The notes: a model not told the origin generated them from the letters alone. Positions 53,351 to 62,776 are shown, counted from the first letter of the stretch. The stretch is 64,000 nt of DNA from an uncultured Dehalococcoidia bacterium (GCA_958296105.1 OY282441.1:1585800-1649799); one strand, 5' to 3'. Numbers and translations: made by a program.

Positions 53351-53394
53351 GGGGCGCGCCCTGTCGCCGTCGCAACGGCGACAGGGCGCGCCCC
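53351..53394. repeat. Perfect 20-bp-arm hairpin between binding-protein and permease genes
   Basis: Twenty bases from 53351 to 53370, beginning GGGGCGCGCC, are exactly complementary to 53375-53394 around the four-base loop CGCA. Arms are GC-rich and very stable. Placed just after the binding-protein stop on the minus strand, it could protect that part of the mRNA or end most transcripts before the permeases. It could also be a mobile REP-like unit. Confidence 0.85.
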
Positions 53395-53416
53395 TTTGTG
53401 GACTGAAGGGACGGGC

Positions 53417-55471
53417 TTAGCGCGCCAGCCAAGCGCGTTCCCAGCCGGACCACTTGATCTGGGACGGATGGTTGAACATCCGCCAGCCGCGCACGTCGCT
53501 GTGCCAAGCGGGCCAGATGATAGACCAAGGCATGGGGACCATGTAGGCGGCCTGAATGACTTCGCGCTCGATATTGTGGACGATCTCACGCCGCTTCACG
53601 GGGTCTAGCTCGACTGCCTGCGCGTTTGCCATGTCCAAGAGGCGCTGAGCGCGCTCGGGGTCGGCCTGGAACCTGCCCGTGCCTCGGTGGTACCAGCTCT
53701 CGAACTCGGGAACCAGGAAGATGTTGTAGAAGTCGGACGGGTCGGCTACGTCAGTGCGCGCCTTGGATCCGTAGTGGACGTCGTAATCGGGCGGCTCGCC
53801 GTGCCCGGTCTGGCCGCGCTCGCGCTGGACGGACTCTTCCACCACGTCAACGGACAGCTCGATGTTCAGGTTCTTCTTGAGCTGGTCTTTGAACCACTCG
53901 CAGCCGTCTATGAATATCTGGGCGGGGGTGGTCATGCAGGCGGCGGTGAAGCGCGGGCTGCCGGTGAAACCGACTTCGTCCAGAATGCGGTTGGCTTCGG
54001 CGATGTCATCTACCTTGCCCTGCCCCACGCGGAAGCCTGGAGTTTCCCAAAGCTCGTCGTCTGGAATCGCCCAGACGGTCCCCGGGGGCATCCAGTTGGT
54101 GGGCCTGATCACGCCGACCTGATCTTTGATTCTGTTGAACTCGGTCCAGTCGTCGCGGTCTATGCCGAGATGAATGGCGTAGCGCACGCGCTCATCGTTG
54201 AACGGCTCGCGGTGCATGTTGAACTGGAGACCCTTGCCCCACAGGTGCAGCACGGGTTCGAGGTGAATCTCGTCCGCGAAGGAGTCCAGCACCTGCTCTA
54301 CCTGTCCGGGCAGAAGCGATGCGCTGCCCTCGCCGTAGTAGTCTGTCTGGCCAGTTATCAATGCGGTGAAGCGGGTGGTGGCGTCTTCGATCTCGATGTG
54401 GTCGACGCCTTCCAGGAAGGGCAGCCCCTCTCGCCAGTAGTCGGGGTTGGCGCGGATCTTGGTTCCAACGTCCTGAACCCTGTCCACTGGGATGAACGCG
54501 CCGGTGCCGGTGCCGTAGAGGTAGGTTTCGTCGGTCGTCTGGTCGAAGCAGTCAGGGCATTCGGCTGCCCACCACTCGATGAGGTCTTTGTCGAGGTTGT
54601 TGGGCATTCCGGTATTGCCGGCGAACTTGTTTACGGTGCCAGCGCGGGTCTCCCTGAACTCGGCGCGAAGGGTGTAGCCCATCGGTCCGTCCGGGCAGGT
54701 TGCGCCGTTCTCGACGAGGTGTCCCAGACCGAGGCGCGGGCCTGCGTGCGTCACGCCCACGTCTTTGAGGGACTGCGGCGGGTATATGGCGAAGTTGAGG
54801 CTTGCGGCGGCGTCTTCGCAGGTGAATTCGTCGCCGGCGACCTTTGCCTTCACCTCTGCCGGAAGCGTGCTGTGGGGGTTGTCCTGGAACCTGATCCCCT
54901 CTCTCAGGGTGAACGTGACGACCTTGCCGTCGTCGCTCAATTCCCAAGTGGTTGCCAGATCGGGAAGTATCGGACCTGTGAGGCCCTGCCACGGGTCATA
55001 CTTGATCAGCGAGTTGTAGGTAGGCAGGAACTGCGGGCCTTCGTAGGTGTGGCCGTAGTTCGGGTCATGTCCGTTCAGCTTCAGGTTCGCGCCGTAGCGG
55101 AGGATTCCGCCGTAGACGGGCTGGCCCCACTCGGGCTTGTACCCGTCGCTCGCCAGATACTCGGCGACCCAGTCAGAGACTGCCATCGGCACGGGCGTAG
55201 GCACGGGCGTGGGCGGCGTCATCGCGGGCGCGGGCGCAACGGGAACGGCGGTTATGGCAGGCGCGGCGGCGGCGGCGGGCGCGGCTTCCTGCGGAGCCTG
55301 CGGGGCCGCGCCCGTCATCATGCTCCCGGCAGGAGCCGCCTGAGCGGGGGCGGCAGGCGCGGGGGCCTGCGGCTGCTGAGGCGCGTCTGCTTCCTGCGCG
55401 GAGCAGGCCATTGCCAACAGTACGAGAAGCGACATCGCCGTTACGATGCCAAGCGCTCTGATAGTCTTCAT
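53417..55471 (-). CDS. ABC transporter substrate-binding lipoprotein (family 5)
   Basis: This 684-aa lipoprotein has the signal MKTIRALGIVTAMSLLVLLAMAC (lipobox LAMAC, Cys23) and an Ala/Pro/Gln linker to about residue 105. A long SBP_bac_5 domain follows, with YGGILRYGANLKLNGHDPNYGH, TWELSDDGKVVTFTLREGIRFQD, IRANPDYWREGLPFLEGVDHIE and FNDERVRYAIHLGIDRDDW. Cys residues in CPDCFDQ may pair. GGGGGAAC precedes ATG 55471, and a promoter lies at 55543-55571. It serves the two downstream permeases as an importer of peptides or other solutes. Longer than most family members. Confidence 0.92.
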   Translation of the reverse strand: MKTIRALGIVTAMSLLVLLAMACSAQEADAPQQPQAPAPAAPAQAAPAGSMMTGAAPQAPQEAAPAAAAAPAITAVPVAPAPAMTPPTPVPTPVPMAVSDWVAEYLASDGYKPEWGQPVYGGILRYGANLKLNGHDPNYGHTYEGPQFLPTYNSLIKYDPWQGLTGPILPDLATTWELSDDGKVVTFTLREGIRFQDNPHSTLPAEVKAKVAGDEFTCEDAAASLNFAIYPPQSLKDVGVTHAGPRLGLGHLVENGATCPDGPMGYTLRAEFRETRAGTVNKFAGNTGMPNNLDKDLIEWWAAECPDCFDQTTDETYLYGTGTGAFIPVDRVQDVGTKIRANPDYWREGLPFLEGVDHIEIEDATTRFTALITGQTDYYGEGSASLLPGQVEQVLDSFADEIHLEPVLHLWGKGLQFNMHREPFNDERVRYAIHLGIDRDDWTEFNRIKDQVGVIRPTNWMPPGTVWAIPDDELWETPGFRVGQGKVDDIAEANRILDEVGFTGSPRFTAACMTTPAQIFIDGCEWFKDQLKKNLNIELSVDVVEESVQRERGQTGHGEPPDYDVHYGSKARTDVADPSDFYNIFLVPEFESWYHRGTGRFQADPERAQRLLDMANAQAVELDPVKRREIVHNIEREVIQAAYMVPMPWSIIWPAWHSDVRGWRMFNHPSQIKWSGWERAWLAR

Positions 55472-55542
55472 GGTTCCCCCTTCGAGCAATAGACTATTCT
55501 GTTTTCTGATTGACGGCATATAATCCGGTAATAGGTGTGAAA

Positions 55543-55571
55543 TAGATACCACATGCAACGCAGGCGGTCAA
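55543..55571 (-). promoter_or_regulatory. Predicted sigma70-type promoter of binding-protein gene
   Basis: On the minus strand TTGACC (55566-55571), a 17-base spacer and TATCTA (55543-55548) precede the lipoprotein start by about 70 bases. Confidence 0.5.
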
Positions 55572-55590
55572 GTCCAAACAGAAGATTACA

Positions 55591-55603
55591 GGCGGATTCC
55601 GCC
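55591..55603. terminator. Small palindrome after glycosyltransferase gene
   Basis: GGCGGA-T-TCCGCC is a perfect 13-base palindrome six bases after the minus-strand glycosyltransferase stop. There is no strong T-run. It may end that transcript or bind a regulator of the binding-protein gene. Confidence 0.35.
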
Positions 55604-55608
55604 CCTTT

Positions 55609-57672
55609 CTACCTCTTCACCACCTGAAGCAGCCGCATCTCGCCGCGCTCCGGCAAGCCCGCGATTCTCGACACGTCCCGCGTGTTGGAGCGCAGGCGGG
55701 CGTACAGCTCCCAGTCCATCCGCAGCATGTGGCTCGCCATGAGGACGAAGCGCACGTCTCCATCCTCCAAGAGCTCCAGAAGCGTGGGCGTATCCACTAT
55801 GCGCTCCATCATGTACTCCGAGTACAGCGGCAAGACCGGCTCGCCGGTTGCGAACGTCACTCTGGACGCGGTGTTGTAAGTGTCGGCGGCGAGCAGGTAT
55901 CGGCTGTCTCCGCGCCGCTGGCGAACGTAATCCAGCGCGGCGTCGAGATGTTCGGGGTCAGTCCTGACGATGGCGGTTATCAGCGATCCCTGAAGACGCG
56001 CGCGCTCCTCGCGCAGACTGGCGGGCGGCGGCTGCGGAGGGCCGGGCAGATCTACCATGTCGAAGCCGATTCTGCCGAGCGTATCATCTCGGGGGCTGGC
56101 GAGGTTGTGGACGCTCACCACGACTGTCAGCAGTGCAGCGGCAGCGCACGCGCCGACCGCCGTCCACGCAGGCAGCCTTCCCCCGAAGGCGCGCCACTCG
56201 AAATACATGACGGCGGACGCCAGCGCGACCGCCAGCGCCAGCGCCCAGCAGACGAGCGCCGCCTGACGGAAGTAGCCCGCCACGTGTCCCACACTGTCGT
56301 AGACTGCGGCGCAGTAGATCGAGCCTGCCGCCGCCACGCCCACGAGCGCCCAAGCCAGCGCGTCCCGCCGCGCCACGTACCCTGCCAGCGTGGCTATTCC
56401 GATGCCGGACATCGCCGCGATTGCCGGCGCTGCCGCCGTCCAGTACGTCGCCAGCCTGACGGACGTTCCGCCAAAGCCAATCACCGCGACCAGCATCCAC
56501 ACGAGCCACAGCAAGCCCACGCTGGAGCCGGGGCGAGATTCCAGAAGCGCGTCCGAAGAGCGGCGTATGAAGGACGACCTGCGCGGTCTCAGACGCTCCG
56601 GAGCGGGGACGCTTGGGAAGCGCTCTCCGAGATCGCAGAGCAGCCGATACGCCTCTTCATGCGCCCGATGCCATATCTCCTTCGTCAGGACGATCGCGCC
56701 GATGGCGGCGGCGGGAAACAGTGAGATGCCCAAGAACAGGCTCATCGGCCCGGTGACGAACCAGAGCATATCGCGCCTGTGGTTCGCGCCGTACTGGAGA
56801 TCGCCGAATCGCTGAGTCAGGTTCCAGCCGAAGATCATGTCCCAAACGCTGTCTGCGTGCATCACGCCATCGTAGGCGCTGGACGTGAGCCACACGAGGG
56901 TGGGCCACCAGAGCGCGGCGGCCAGGAACACGGCGGCGGAGACGGCGGCTATGCGGACGAGTCGCGCCCAGGAAGTCCAGCGGCAGGTCAGCGCGAGCGC
57001 GGCGAAGGCGGGCGCGGGAAGAAGCCCCTGCCACAGCTTGACCATGAACGCCGCGCCGAGCATCGCGGCGGCGGCGTAGAAGAAGCCCTCGCGCCTGTCC
57101 TGCACGGCGCGAACGACGAAGTAGGTCGCTCCCATCATGGCGACGACGGTCACCGGCTCGATGAACGTGGAGCGCGAGTAGTTCACGTCCAGCGGCATGA
57201 TCGCCAGCGCGAACGCGGCGAGGAGGGCGGGCGCGGCGCCGTGGCAGCGTCTCACTATGAGATACAGCAGGAGTACGGACGCTATCCCCGCCAGCGCAGT
57301 CGGCAGCCTGGCTGCCAAGTTGGTGGGGCCGAGCAGGGCGAAGAACATGCCCTGTATCCAGAAGAACAGCGGCGGCTTGTCCGCCAGTATGGAGCCGTCC
57401 GCCAACATGCTGGGGTACAGCCAGCCGTGGAAAGAGCGTGTGACGTTGCTGGAAATAGAGGTGTATATGCCCAGCCCGGGATGTCCCTGACCCAGCTCGT
57501 AGAGCCTCAGCGCGGACGCGACTGCCAGCGCCGCGCCGAATCCAGCCGCGTGAAGGCGTCCGCCCCGCGTCTGGGGCAGGAGACTGCATACGCGGCGCAA
57601 GCTCTCTTCCAAGTGGCTCTCCTCACGGGTTGGGCTTGTGCGGATGATAAATCCGCCTGCCGCGAGCGTCAA
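55609..57672 (-). CDS. Membrane glycosyltransferase, ArnT/PMT-like (GT-C fold)
   Basis: This integral membrane protein of about 687 aa has some ten or more hydrophobic helices and a C-terminal soluble region of about 130 residues. The N-terminal loop WLYPSMLADGSILADKPPLFFWIQG and RLPTALAGIASVLLLYLIVRR are typical of the PMT/ArnT group, which moves sugars from lipid carriers to proteins or lipids outside the membrane. LDVNYSRSTFIEPVTVVAMMG supplies the characteristic loop after helix four. The start is uncertain: ATG 57672 is the first and lacks a clear ribosome site. It is divergent from the PQQ-propeller gene. Confidence 0.85.
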   Translation of the reverse strand: MTLAAGGFIIRTSPTREESHLEESLRRVCSLLPQTRGGRLHAAGFGAALAVASALRLYELGQGHPGLGIYTSISSNVTRSFHGWLYPSMLADGSILADKPPLFFWIQGMFFALLGPTNLAARLPTALAGIASVLLLYLIVRRCHGAAPALLAAFALAIMPLDVNYSRSTFIEPVTVVAMMGATYFVVRAVQDRREGFFYAAAAMLGAAFMVKLWQGLLPAPAFAALALTCRWTSWARLVRIAAVSAAVFLAAALWWPTLVWLTSSAYDGVMHADSVWDMIFGWNLTQRFGDLQYGANHRRDMLWFVTGPMSLFLGISLFPAAAIGAIVLTKEIWHRAHEEAYRLLCDLGERFPSVPAPERLRPRRSSFIRRSSDALLESRPGSSVGLLWLVWMLVAVIGFGGTSVRLATYWTAAAPAIAAMSGIGIATLAGYVARRDALAWALVGVAAAGSIYCAAVYDSVGHVAGYFRQAALVCWALALAVALASAVMYFEWRAFGGRLPAWTAVGACAAAALLTVVVSVHNLASPRDDTLGRIGFDMVDLPGPPQPPPASLREERARLQGSLITAIVRTDPEHLDAALDYVRQRRGDSRYLLAADTYNTASRVTFATGEPVLPLYSEYMMERIVDTPTLLELLEDGDVRFVLMASHMLRMDWELYARLRSNTRDVSRIAGLPERGEMRLLQVVKR

Positions 57673-57814
57673 CGCGCCGAAAGCCGAAGAGAGCCGTCAA
57701 GAGAGCCGCAGAGCGTGAGAACCGCAGCGCGTGGCTGGCGAGAACGCGGGGGCGGCTCTCACCGCTCGAATACGGTTAGCGCTGCCGCGTTCTGTTGATG
57801 TAATATCTTGGTTC

Positions 57815-59209
57815 ATGGAAACCGTCGTAATATGCTCGACATGCGCGCACGGCAACGACCCGGACGCGCTCTACTGCGAGGGCTGCCGCGCTCGGCTGGA
57901 GCGCGCGAGTCGCGTCAGCGCGTCGGAGGCGGAGCGGATTCAGCGCGAGAGAAGGGCAGCCGCTCTGCGCCGCAGGATCGTTAGCTGGGGAGCGGCGGCG
58001 CTCGCTGCGCTGTGCCTCGCAAGCTGGCTGGCGTATCAGGCGTTCGCGCCGCCGAGCTGGACGGCTCCGCAGTCCAGCATCTCATCGGCTCCCGCCAACG
58101 GAGACTGGCCGATGTTCCAGCGAGACCCGTCCCGCGCGGCTTTCTCGCCCGACGCGGGCGGCCTGCCTGCGGGCGAGGTCGTCTGGCGATTCGAGACGGA
58201 TGCGCCCATATTCTCCTCTCCCGCAGTATCGGGGGGGCGGGTGTTCCTCAGCTCGGGCGACAGGCGCATCGTGGCGCTCGAAGCGGGGAGCGGGGAGACA
58301 GTCTGGGAACACGAAGTCACCGGGCCTGTGGACTCCTCGCCCGCAGTCGCCGGCGATCTGGTATTCGCTGGGCTGAGAGACGGCAGGCTGATCGCGCTGG
58401 ACAGGGCGGACGGCTCGCTCAGGTGGGAGTACACGACGGGCGAGCCTGTCCACGCATCGCCAACCGTGCATCGCGGAGTGGTGTACATCGGATCGGGCGA
58501 CCGCAGGCTGCACGCGCTGGACGCGGTCAGCGGGAAGGCGCGCTGGACATACGAGACGGAGGGAAGGGTGCTGCGAGGCGCGGCGGTGGGGGACGAGGTG
58601 GCTGCGCTGAACTCTCAGGACAGGCTCGTCCATCTGCTGGATATCGAGACGGGCCGTTACCGCCTTGCCGTACCTGCGAGGGACACCAACGGCTCGCCGG
58701 CGATGGACGGGGATCACGTCTACATCGCCGAGACCACAGGGGCGCTGCTCGCGGTGGACTGGAAGCAGCGCCACCTTCCGCTGGAGAGGTTCGCAAGATG
58801 GGCGCGCACGACGCTGTTCATCTGGGGGCTGGTCGATACCCTCCCCCCTCCCAAGGGGTTCGTGTGGCGGTTCGTGAAACGCGGCGAGGCGTTCGAGGGC
58901 GTTCCGGCGATCGGTCCGAACGCGGTGTACATCGGCTCGCGCACCGGCAGGGTGTTCGCCGTAAACCGCGCGAACGGAGAACAGGTGTGGGCGTTCCAGT
59001 CAGACGCGGAGATAACCACCTCGCCTTCCGTGGTCGGACAGACTCTCTACGTGGGCGACAAGGACGGCGCGCTGCACGGCATAGACACGCAGAGCGGCGA
59101 ACCGCGCTGGCGTATCCAGCTGGACGGGGAGGTGGCATCGACAGTGGTCTACGCGAACGGAACGATCTTCGCCACCACCAAGAGCGGCACGCTGTACGCG
59201 GTTCGCTAA
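57815..59209 (+). CDS. Zinc-ribbon, membrane-anchored PQQ-like beta-propeller protein
   Basis: This 464-aa protein combines a cytoplasmic zinc ribbon (Cys7, Cys10, Cys21, Cys24), one transmembrane helix (about 55-74) and an external propeller. The propeller has PQQ/YVTN-type blades such as GRVFLSSGDRRIVALEAGSGETVWEHEV, LVFAGLRDGRLIALDRADGSLRWEY and TLYVGDKDGALHGIDTQSGEPRWRI. It resembles outer-membrane assembly protein BamB-like propellers but lacks PQQ-ligand residues of dehydrogenases, so a scaffold role is more likely. A loop near 330-350 interrupts the blades. Its stop overlaps that of the convergent aminotransferase gene. Confidence 0.88.
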   Translation: METVVICSTCAHGNDPDALYCEGCRARLERASRVSASEAERIQRERRAAALRRRIVSWGAAALAALCLASWLAYQAFAPPSWTAPQSSISSAPANGDWPMFQRDPSRAAFSPDAGGLPAGEVVWRFETDAPIFSSPAVSGGRVFLSSGDRRIVALEAGSGETVWEHEVTGPVDSSPAVAGDLVFAGLRDGRLIALDRADGSLRWEYTTGEPVHASPTVHRGVVYIGSGDRRLHALDAVSGKARWTYETEGRVLRGAAVGDEVAALNSQDRLVHLLDIETGRYRLAVPARDTNGSPAMDGDHVYIAETTGALLAVDWKQRHLPLERFARWARTTLFIWGLVDTLPPPKGFVWRFVKRGEAFEGVPAIGPNAVYIGSRTGRVFAVNRANGEQVWAFQSDAEITTSPSVVGQTLYVGDKDGALHGIDTQSGEPRWRIQLDGEVASTVVYANGTIFATTKSGTLYAVR

Positions 59210-60381
59210 CCGACGAACGCAGCCCTGAAACCCGGTATCGAACCCGCCAGCGTCTCGTCCGTCACGCAGAACGAGATTCTGAAGTGGCCGGGCATCCCGA
59301 ACCCCATACCCGGCACGACCAGCACGTTACGCTCCTGAAGTCTGGCGGCGAACTCCACGTCGTCCGAGATGGGCGACTTCGGGAACATGTAGAACGCGCC
59401 CTGCGGCTTGACGACGTCGTAGCCGATCTCGGTCAGGCTCTCGTACATGAAATCGCGCTTGGCTTGGTACTGGCGTATGTCCACGGTCACCGCCTGCATC
59501 TTGCTGACGATGCGCTGCATCAGCGCCGGAGCGTTGACGAAGCCGAGCGTGCGGTTGCAGAACACCAGCCCATCCATAAGCTCCACGCGGTCTTCGTATT
59601 CGGGGTGAATCGCCACGTACCCGATGCGCTCGCCGGGCAGCGCCAAGTCTTTGGAGTGCGAGGTCGCCACCAGCGATCTGGCGTGGTGATGGAAGACATG
59701 CGGATACTCCAGCCCGTCGAACAGCAGCTTGCGGTACGGCTCGTCGCTGACCAGAAAGATTTCGCGTCCAAGCTCGCGCTCGCGGCGGCGTATGACCTCC
59801 GCTAGGCGCGCGAGCGTCCGCTCGGTGTAGAGCGCGCCGGACGGGTTGTTGGGCGAGTTCACGAGGACTACGCGGGTTCGCGCGCCTATGGCGTCCTCGA
59901 ATGCCGCCATGTCTGGCAGGAAGCCTTCCGTGGGCGGCACGACTTTGCACGCGCCGCCGTGGTTGTCGGCGTAGAAGAAGTATTCTACGAAGTAGGGCGC
60001 GAAGATCACCACCTCGTCTCCGGGATCCAGCAGTGTCTTGAGAGCCACGTTCAGCGCGCCGCCCGCGCCGCATGTCATTATCACGTCTTCTGCGCCGAAG
60101 TCTAGGCCGGTCTCTTCGCCGAGCTGCGCCGCAACCGCCGCGCGCGTCTGCGCGTATCCGGCGTTGGGCATGTACCTGTGCATACCGGGGGCTCGGTCGG
60201 CGGCGATGCGGCTCAGCTCGTCGAAGAACTCGGCGGGCGGATCCAAGATCGGGTTGCCGAGCGACAGATCGAACACGGCGTCCTCGCCGAACTTCTGCTT
60301 CAGCGCGATTCCCTCTTCGAACATCCTGCGTATCCAGGAGCCTTGCGCCATCATCTCGCGGATCTTGGACGAAACTGCCAC
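59206..60381 (-). CDS. Class I/II PLP-dependent aminotransferase
   Basis: This 391-aa aspartate-aminotransferase-fold enzyme has the opening FDLSLGNPILDPP, GMHRYMPNAGYAQTRAAVAA, TCGAGGALNVALKTLLDPGDEVV and NSPNNPSGALY. The Schiff-base Lys is in ATSHSKDLALPGERIGYVA, and the C-terminal substrate Arg is in GHFRISFCV. Substrate may be aspartate, alanine or a related amino acid. It lies 12 bases downstream of the threonine synthase-like gene in an apparent operon that also holds the Gfo/Idh/MocA gene, which suggests a common amino-acid or amino-sugar pathway. Confidence 0.92.
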   Translation of the reverse strand: MAVSSKIREMMAQGSWIRRMFEEGIALKQKFGEDAVFDLSLGNPILDPPAEFFDELSRIAADRAPGMHRYMPNAGYAQTRAAVAAQLGEETGLDFGAEDVIMTCGAGGALNVALKTLLDPGDEVVIFAPYFVEYFFYADNHGGACKVVPPTEGFLPDMAAFEDAIGARTRVVLVNSPNNPSGALYTERTLARLAEVIRRRERELGREIFLVSDEPYRKLLFDGLEYPHVFHHHARSLVATSHSKDLALPGERIGYVAIHPEYEDRVELMDGLVFCNRTLGFVNAPALMQRIVSKMQAVTVDIRQYQAKRDFMYESLTEIGYDVVKPQGAFYMFPKSPISDDVEFAARLQERNVLVVPGMGFGMPGHFRISFCVTDETLAGSIPGFRAAFVG

Positions 60382-60393
60382 GTGGATCTCCTC

Positions 60394-61503
60394 TTAGAAC
60401 TGAGCGTCTTTCAGGCCGGAGCCGGTCACTGGCACGAGTACGGTATCGCTCGCTCGGACGTGGCCGCGTTTCGCCAGAAGCTCCAAGCCTGCGAACGCGG
60501 CGGCGGACGTAGGCTCTGCGAAGATGCCCTCGGACGCAGCCAGCAGGTTTTGCCACCACAGTATTCGCTCGTCCGAGACTGCCAGCGCGCGGCCGCCCGA
60601 CTGCCTGACGGCGCGCGCGACCTGCGCCTTTCTCGGCGGCGCGCCTACGGATATGCCGCCCGCTATGGTGGTAGAGCCGTCCGCTCGCCACTCCACGCCC
60701 TCGAACTCCGCCACGATGGGGCGCGCCGCCTCGGACTGAATGGCGTGCAGGCGGGGGACGCTCTGCGCCGCGCCGCCAGCCACCAGCTCGCAGTATCCCT
60801 TCCACGCGCCGATCAGCAGGCTGCCGTTCCCAACGGGAATGACTGTGTGATCCGCGGGGCAGGGCATCTGCGTATGGATTTCGTATGCGAAGGTCTTGGT
60901 TCCCTCGATGAAGTACGGGCTGAGGTTGTGGGATGCGTACACCAGCCCGCGAGCGCGCCGATACGCTTCCGCCGCGCGCGCGCTCTGCTCGCGCGCGCCC
61001 GGCACGGCGTGGGCGCTGGCGCCGTAGACGCGAATCTGACCCATCTTCGCGCGGGGAGCGGTATCGGGCGCGAAGACGTGGGCGCGGATGCCCGCTCTCG
61101 CGGCGTAGGCGGCGACGGACGCGCCCGCGTTGCCGGATGAGTCCTCTACTATCTCCGAGACGCCGCGCTCCATCGCCACGGACAGCATCATGGCGACGCC
61201 CCGATCCTTGAACGAGCCTGTGGGGCTGACCATCTCCAGCTTGCCCCAGACGCTGCCGACGCCCACGGCTTCGGAGACGGCGGGGAGCGGAACTATGGGC
61301 GTGTTTCCCTCGCGCATGGTTACGCCCAGCGCGTCCGCGTGGATGGGCGCGGGCATCGGCAGCCCGCTCACCGTCATCGCGTGAGACTCCGGAGAGTCGT
61401 AGGCTACGTCCAGCGGCGAGCCGCATTCGCGGCAGCCCAAAGTGAGCATATCCGCATTGTGGGCTGCCTGACACTCCGTACAGACCAGATGAATGTGGGA
61501 CAT
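60394..61503 (-). CDS. Threonine synthase-like PLP lyase
   Basis: This 369-aa fold-type II PLP enzyme has the N-terminal zinc-type ribbon VCTECQAAHNADMLTLGCRECGSPL, the MREGNTPIVPLP loop, the Schiff-base Lys in SPTGSFKDRGVAMM, EDSSGNAGASVAAYAARAG and the late VPVTGSGLKD. This is the form of thermophile-type threonine synthases and related beta-replacing lyases. A true thrC role is plausible, but no thrA/thrB genes are near. It starts one base before the end of the Gfo/Idh/MocA gene region and precedes the aminotransferase gene by 12 bases, so the three form an operon. Confidence 0.88.
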   Translation of the reverse strand: MSHIHLVCTECQAAHNADMLTLGCRECGSPLDVAYDSPESHAMTVSGLPMPAPIHADALGVTMREGNTPIVPLPAVSEAVGVGSVWGKLEMVSPTGSFKDRGVAMMLSVAMERGVSEIVEDSSGNAGASVAAYAARAGIRAHVFAPDTAPRAKMGQIRVYGASAHAVPGAREQSARAAEAYRRARGLVYASHNLSPYFIEGTKTFAYEIHTQMPCPADHTVIPVGNGSLLIGAWKGYCELVAGGAAQSVPRLHAIQSEAARPIVAEFEGVEWRADGSTTIAGGISVGAPPRKAQVARAVRQSGGRALAVSDERILWWQNLLAASEGIFAEPTSAAAFAGLELLAKRGHVRASDTVLVPVTGSGLKDAQF

Positions 61504-61504
61504 A

Positions 61505-62566
61505 TCAGCTCAGACCGTCCGGCTCCACCCATGCGCCAGTGTCGGAAGATTCGTACATGGCGAGCAGCGTTCTCAGCACGTGTTCGGAGAATTCGGCGTC
61601 CATCATGGGCTGGCGACCTTCGATTATGCCGTCCACGAAGTCATTTGCCGCGCCGTCGAAGCCTTCCATCCAGTCCATAGGAAGCTGATACGAGACGGAT
61701 TCGCTCCCTCGATGCAGAATCACGGGGGGCATGTCCAGCATCTCGCCGGTGCAGCGCGTGACCCATAGAACGCCGCTGTCGCCGATGATCTCCATGAACT
61801 CGTCAGCGGGGTAGTAGCGCGATCTCAGCGTCATGGCGGCGGCGCTGGCGTACTCGATTACGGCGAGGCTGTCGCGGCCTGCGTACTTCATGGTGGCGAC
61901 GCTCGGGGTCTCTACGATGAAGTTGTCCGTCTTGGTGATGAGCGCGCTGACCTTCTCGACGTTTCCGCCCCACCATATGGCGGTGGCGGCTTTGTGCCAG
62001 CCGTCGTCGTACATCAGCCCGCCCGCGTTGCGCGATGGATCCTGTCTCCATACGTATGCGCCTTCGGCAACCGGAATGGCAGCCTTGCCGAAGCCGGCGC
62101 GCAGGGTTCGGATGCGAACCATGGATATCTCGCCGAGCGCGCCATCGTCTATCAGCTCCCGCGCCTTGACGATGGGCGGGTAGTACAGAAAATTCTCGGT
62201 GGTGCGGTAGAAGGTGTCCGCGCTGCGAACGGCGTTCGCTATCGCGCTCATCTCCTCCACCGTGCCGGCGGCGGGCTTCTGGCAGGAGACGTGCTTTCCT
62301 GCCGCCAGCCCGTCCACTATCTGCTGAGGATGCAGGAACGTCGGCGTCAGCAGCTCCACGGCGTCCACGTTCGGGTCGTTCAAGACATCGTCATAGCTGA
62401 CGTGTACGCGCGGGTCTATGCCCCACTCGCGCGCCCGCGCCCGCGCGCGCTCAGCCACCGGGTCGCACAGCGCGACCACCTCGCAGCGCTCATGCGCCAG
62501 ATAGCCGGGCGCGTTCAGCTGGGATATGGTGCCGCACCCGACTATCGCCAGTCGTACCTCGTCCAT
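61505..62566 (-). CDS. Gfo/Idh/MocA family oxidoreductase
   Basis: This 353-aa NAD(P)-dependent dehydrogenase of sugar- or inositol-like substrates has an N-terminal Rossmann domain with AIVGCGTISQLNAPGYLAH and the acidic CDPVAERARAR after strand two. The catalytic-region motif reads KHVSCQKPAAGT; the usual EKP is QKP here. The C-terminal sheet has GGLMYDDGWHKAATAIWWGG, carrying the conserved His. It is the first gene of the three-gene operon with the threonine synthase-like and aminotransferase genes. Upstream, 62567-62797 has no gene. Confidence 0.9.
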   Translation of the reverse strand: MDEVRLAIVGCGTISQLNAPGYLAHERCEVVALCDPVAERARARAREWGIDPRVHVSYDDVLNDPNVDAVELLTPTFLHPQQIVDGLAAGKHVSCQKPAAGTVEEMSAIANAVRSADTFYRTTENFLYYPPIVKARELIDDGALGEISMVRIRTLRAGFGKAAIPVAEGAYVWRQDPSRNAGGLMYDDGWHKAATAIWWGGNVEKVSALITKTDNFIVETPSVATMKYAGRDSLAVIEYASAAAMTLRSRYYPADEFMEIIGDSGVLWVTRCTGEMLDMPPVILHRGSESVSYQLPMDWMEGFDGAANDFVDGIIEGRQPMMDAEFSEHVLRTLLAMYESSDTGAWVEPDGLS

Positions 62567-62766
62567 GCCGCCGCCTCCTATATGGGACTGGTGAACAGTC
62601 TAACACGATAGGATTTCACGGGCGCAATCTTCTCGCATACGAGCGGGCGGACAGGCAGACGCCCATCGCGCGATTCAGCGAGAACGAGCCGGGCGCGCCG
62701 CCTCCGGTTCATCCGAAGATTCCACTTTACAGCGCTCGGCAGGCTGTGTTAGTCTATCGTCATACA

Positions 62767-62776
62767 AACATATGTT
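62767..62776. promoter_or_regulatory. AT-rich palindrome upstream of terminase genes
   Basis: AACATATGTT is a perfect 10-base palindrome 22 bases before the small terminase start. With the next base it is one mismatch from GAAC-N4-GTTC, the LexA box of Gram-positive bacteria. Operator role is inferred from position. The rest of 62567-62797 shows nothing recognisable. Confidence 0.35.

Noticed and set aside
59327-61474. 715-codon minus-strand frame across the aminotransferase and threonine synthase-like genes
   Set aside because: It is Arg-rich shadow translation in GC-rich DNA. The two overlapping genes in other frames have complete PLP-enzyme motifs.
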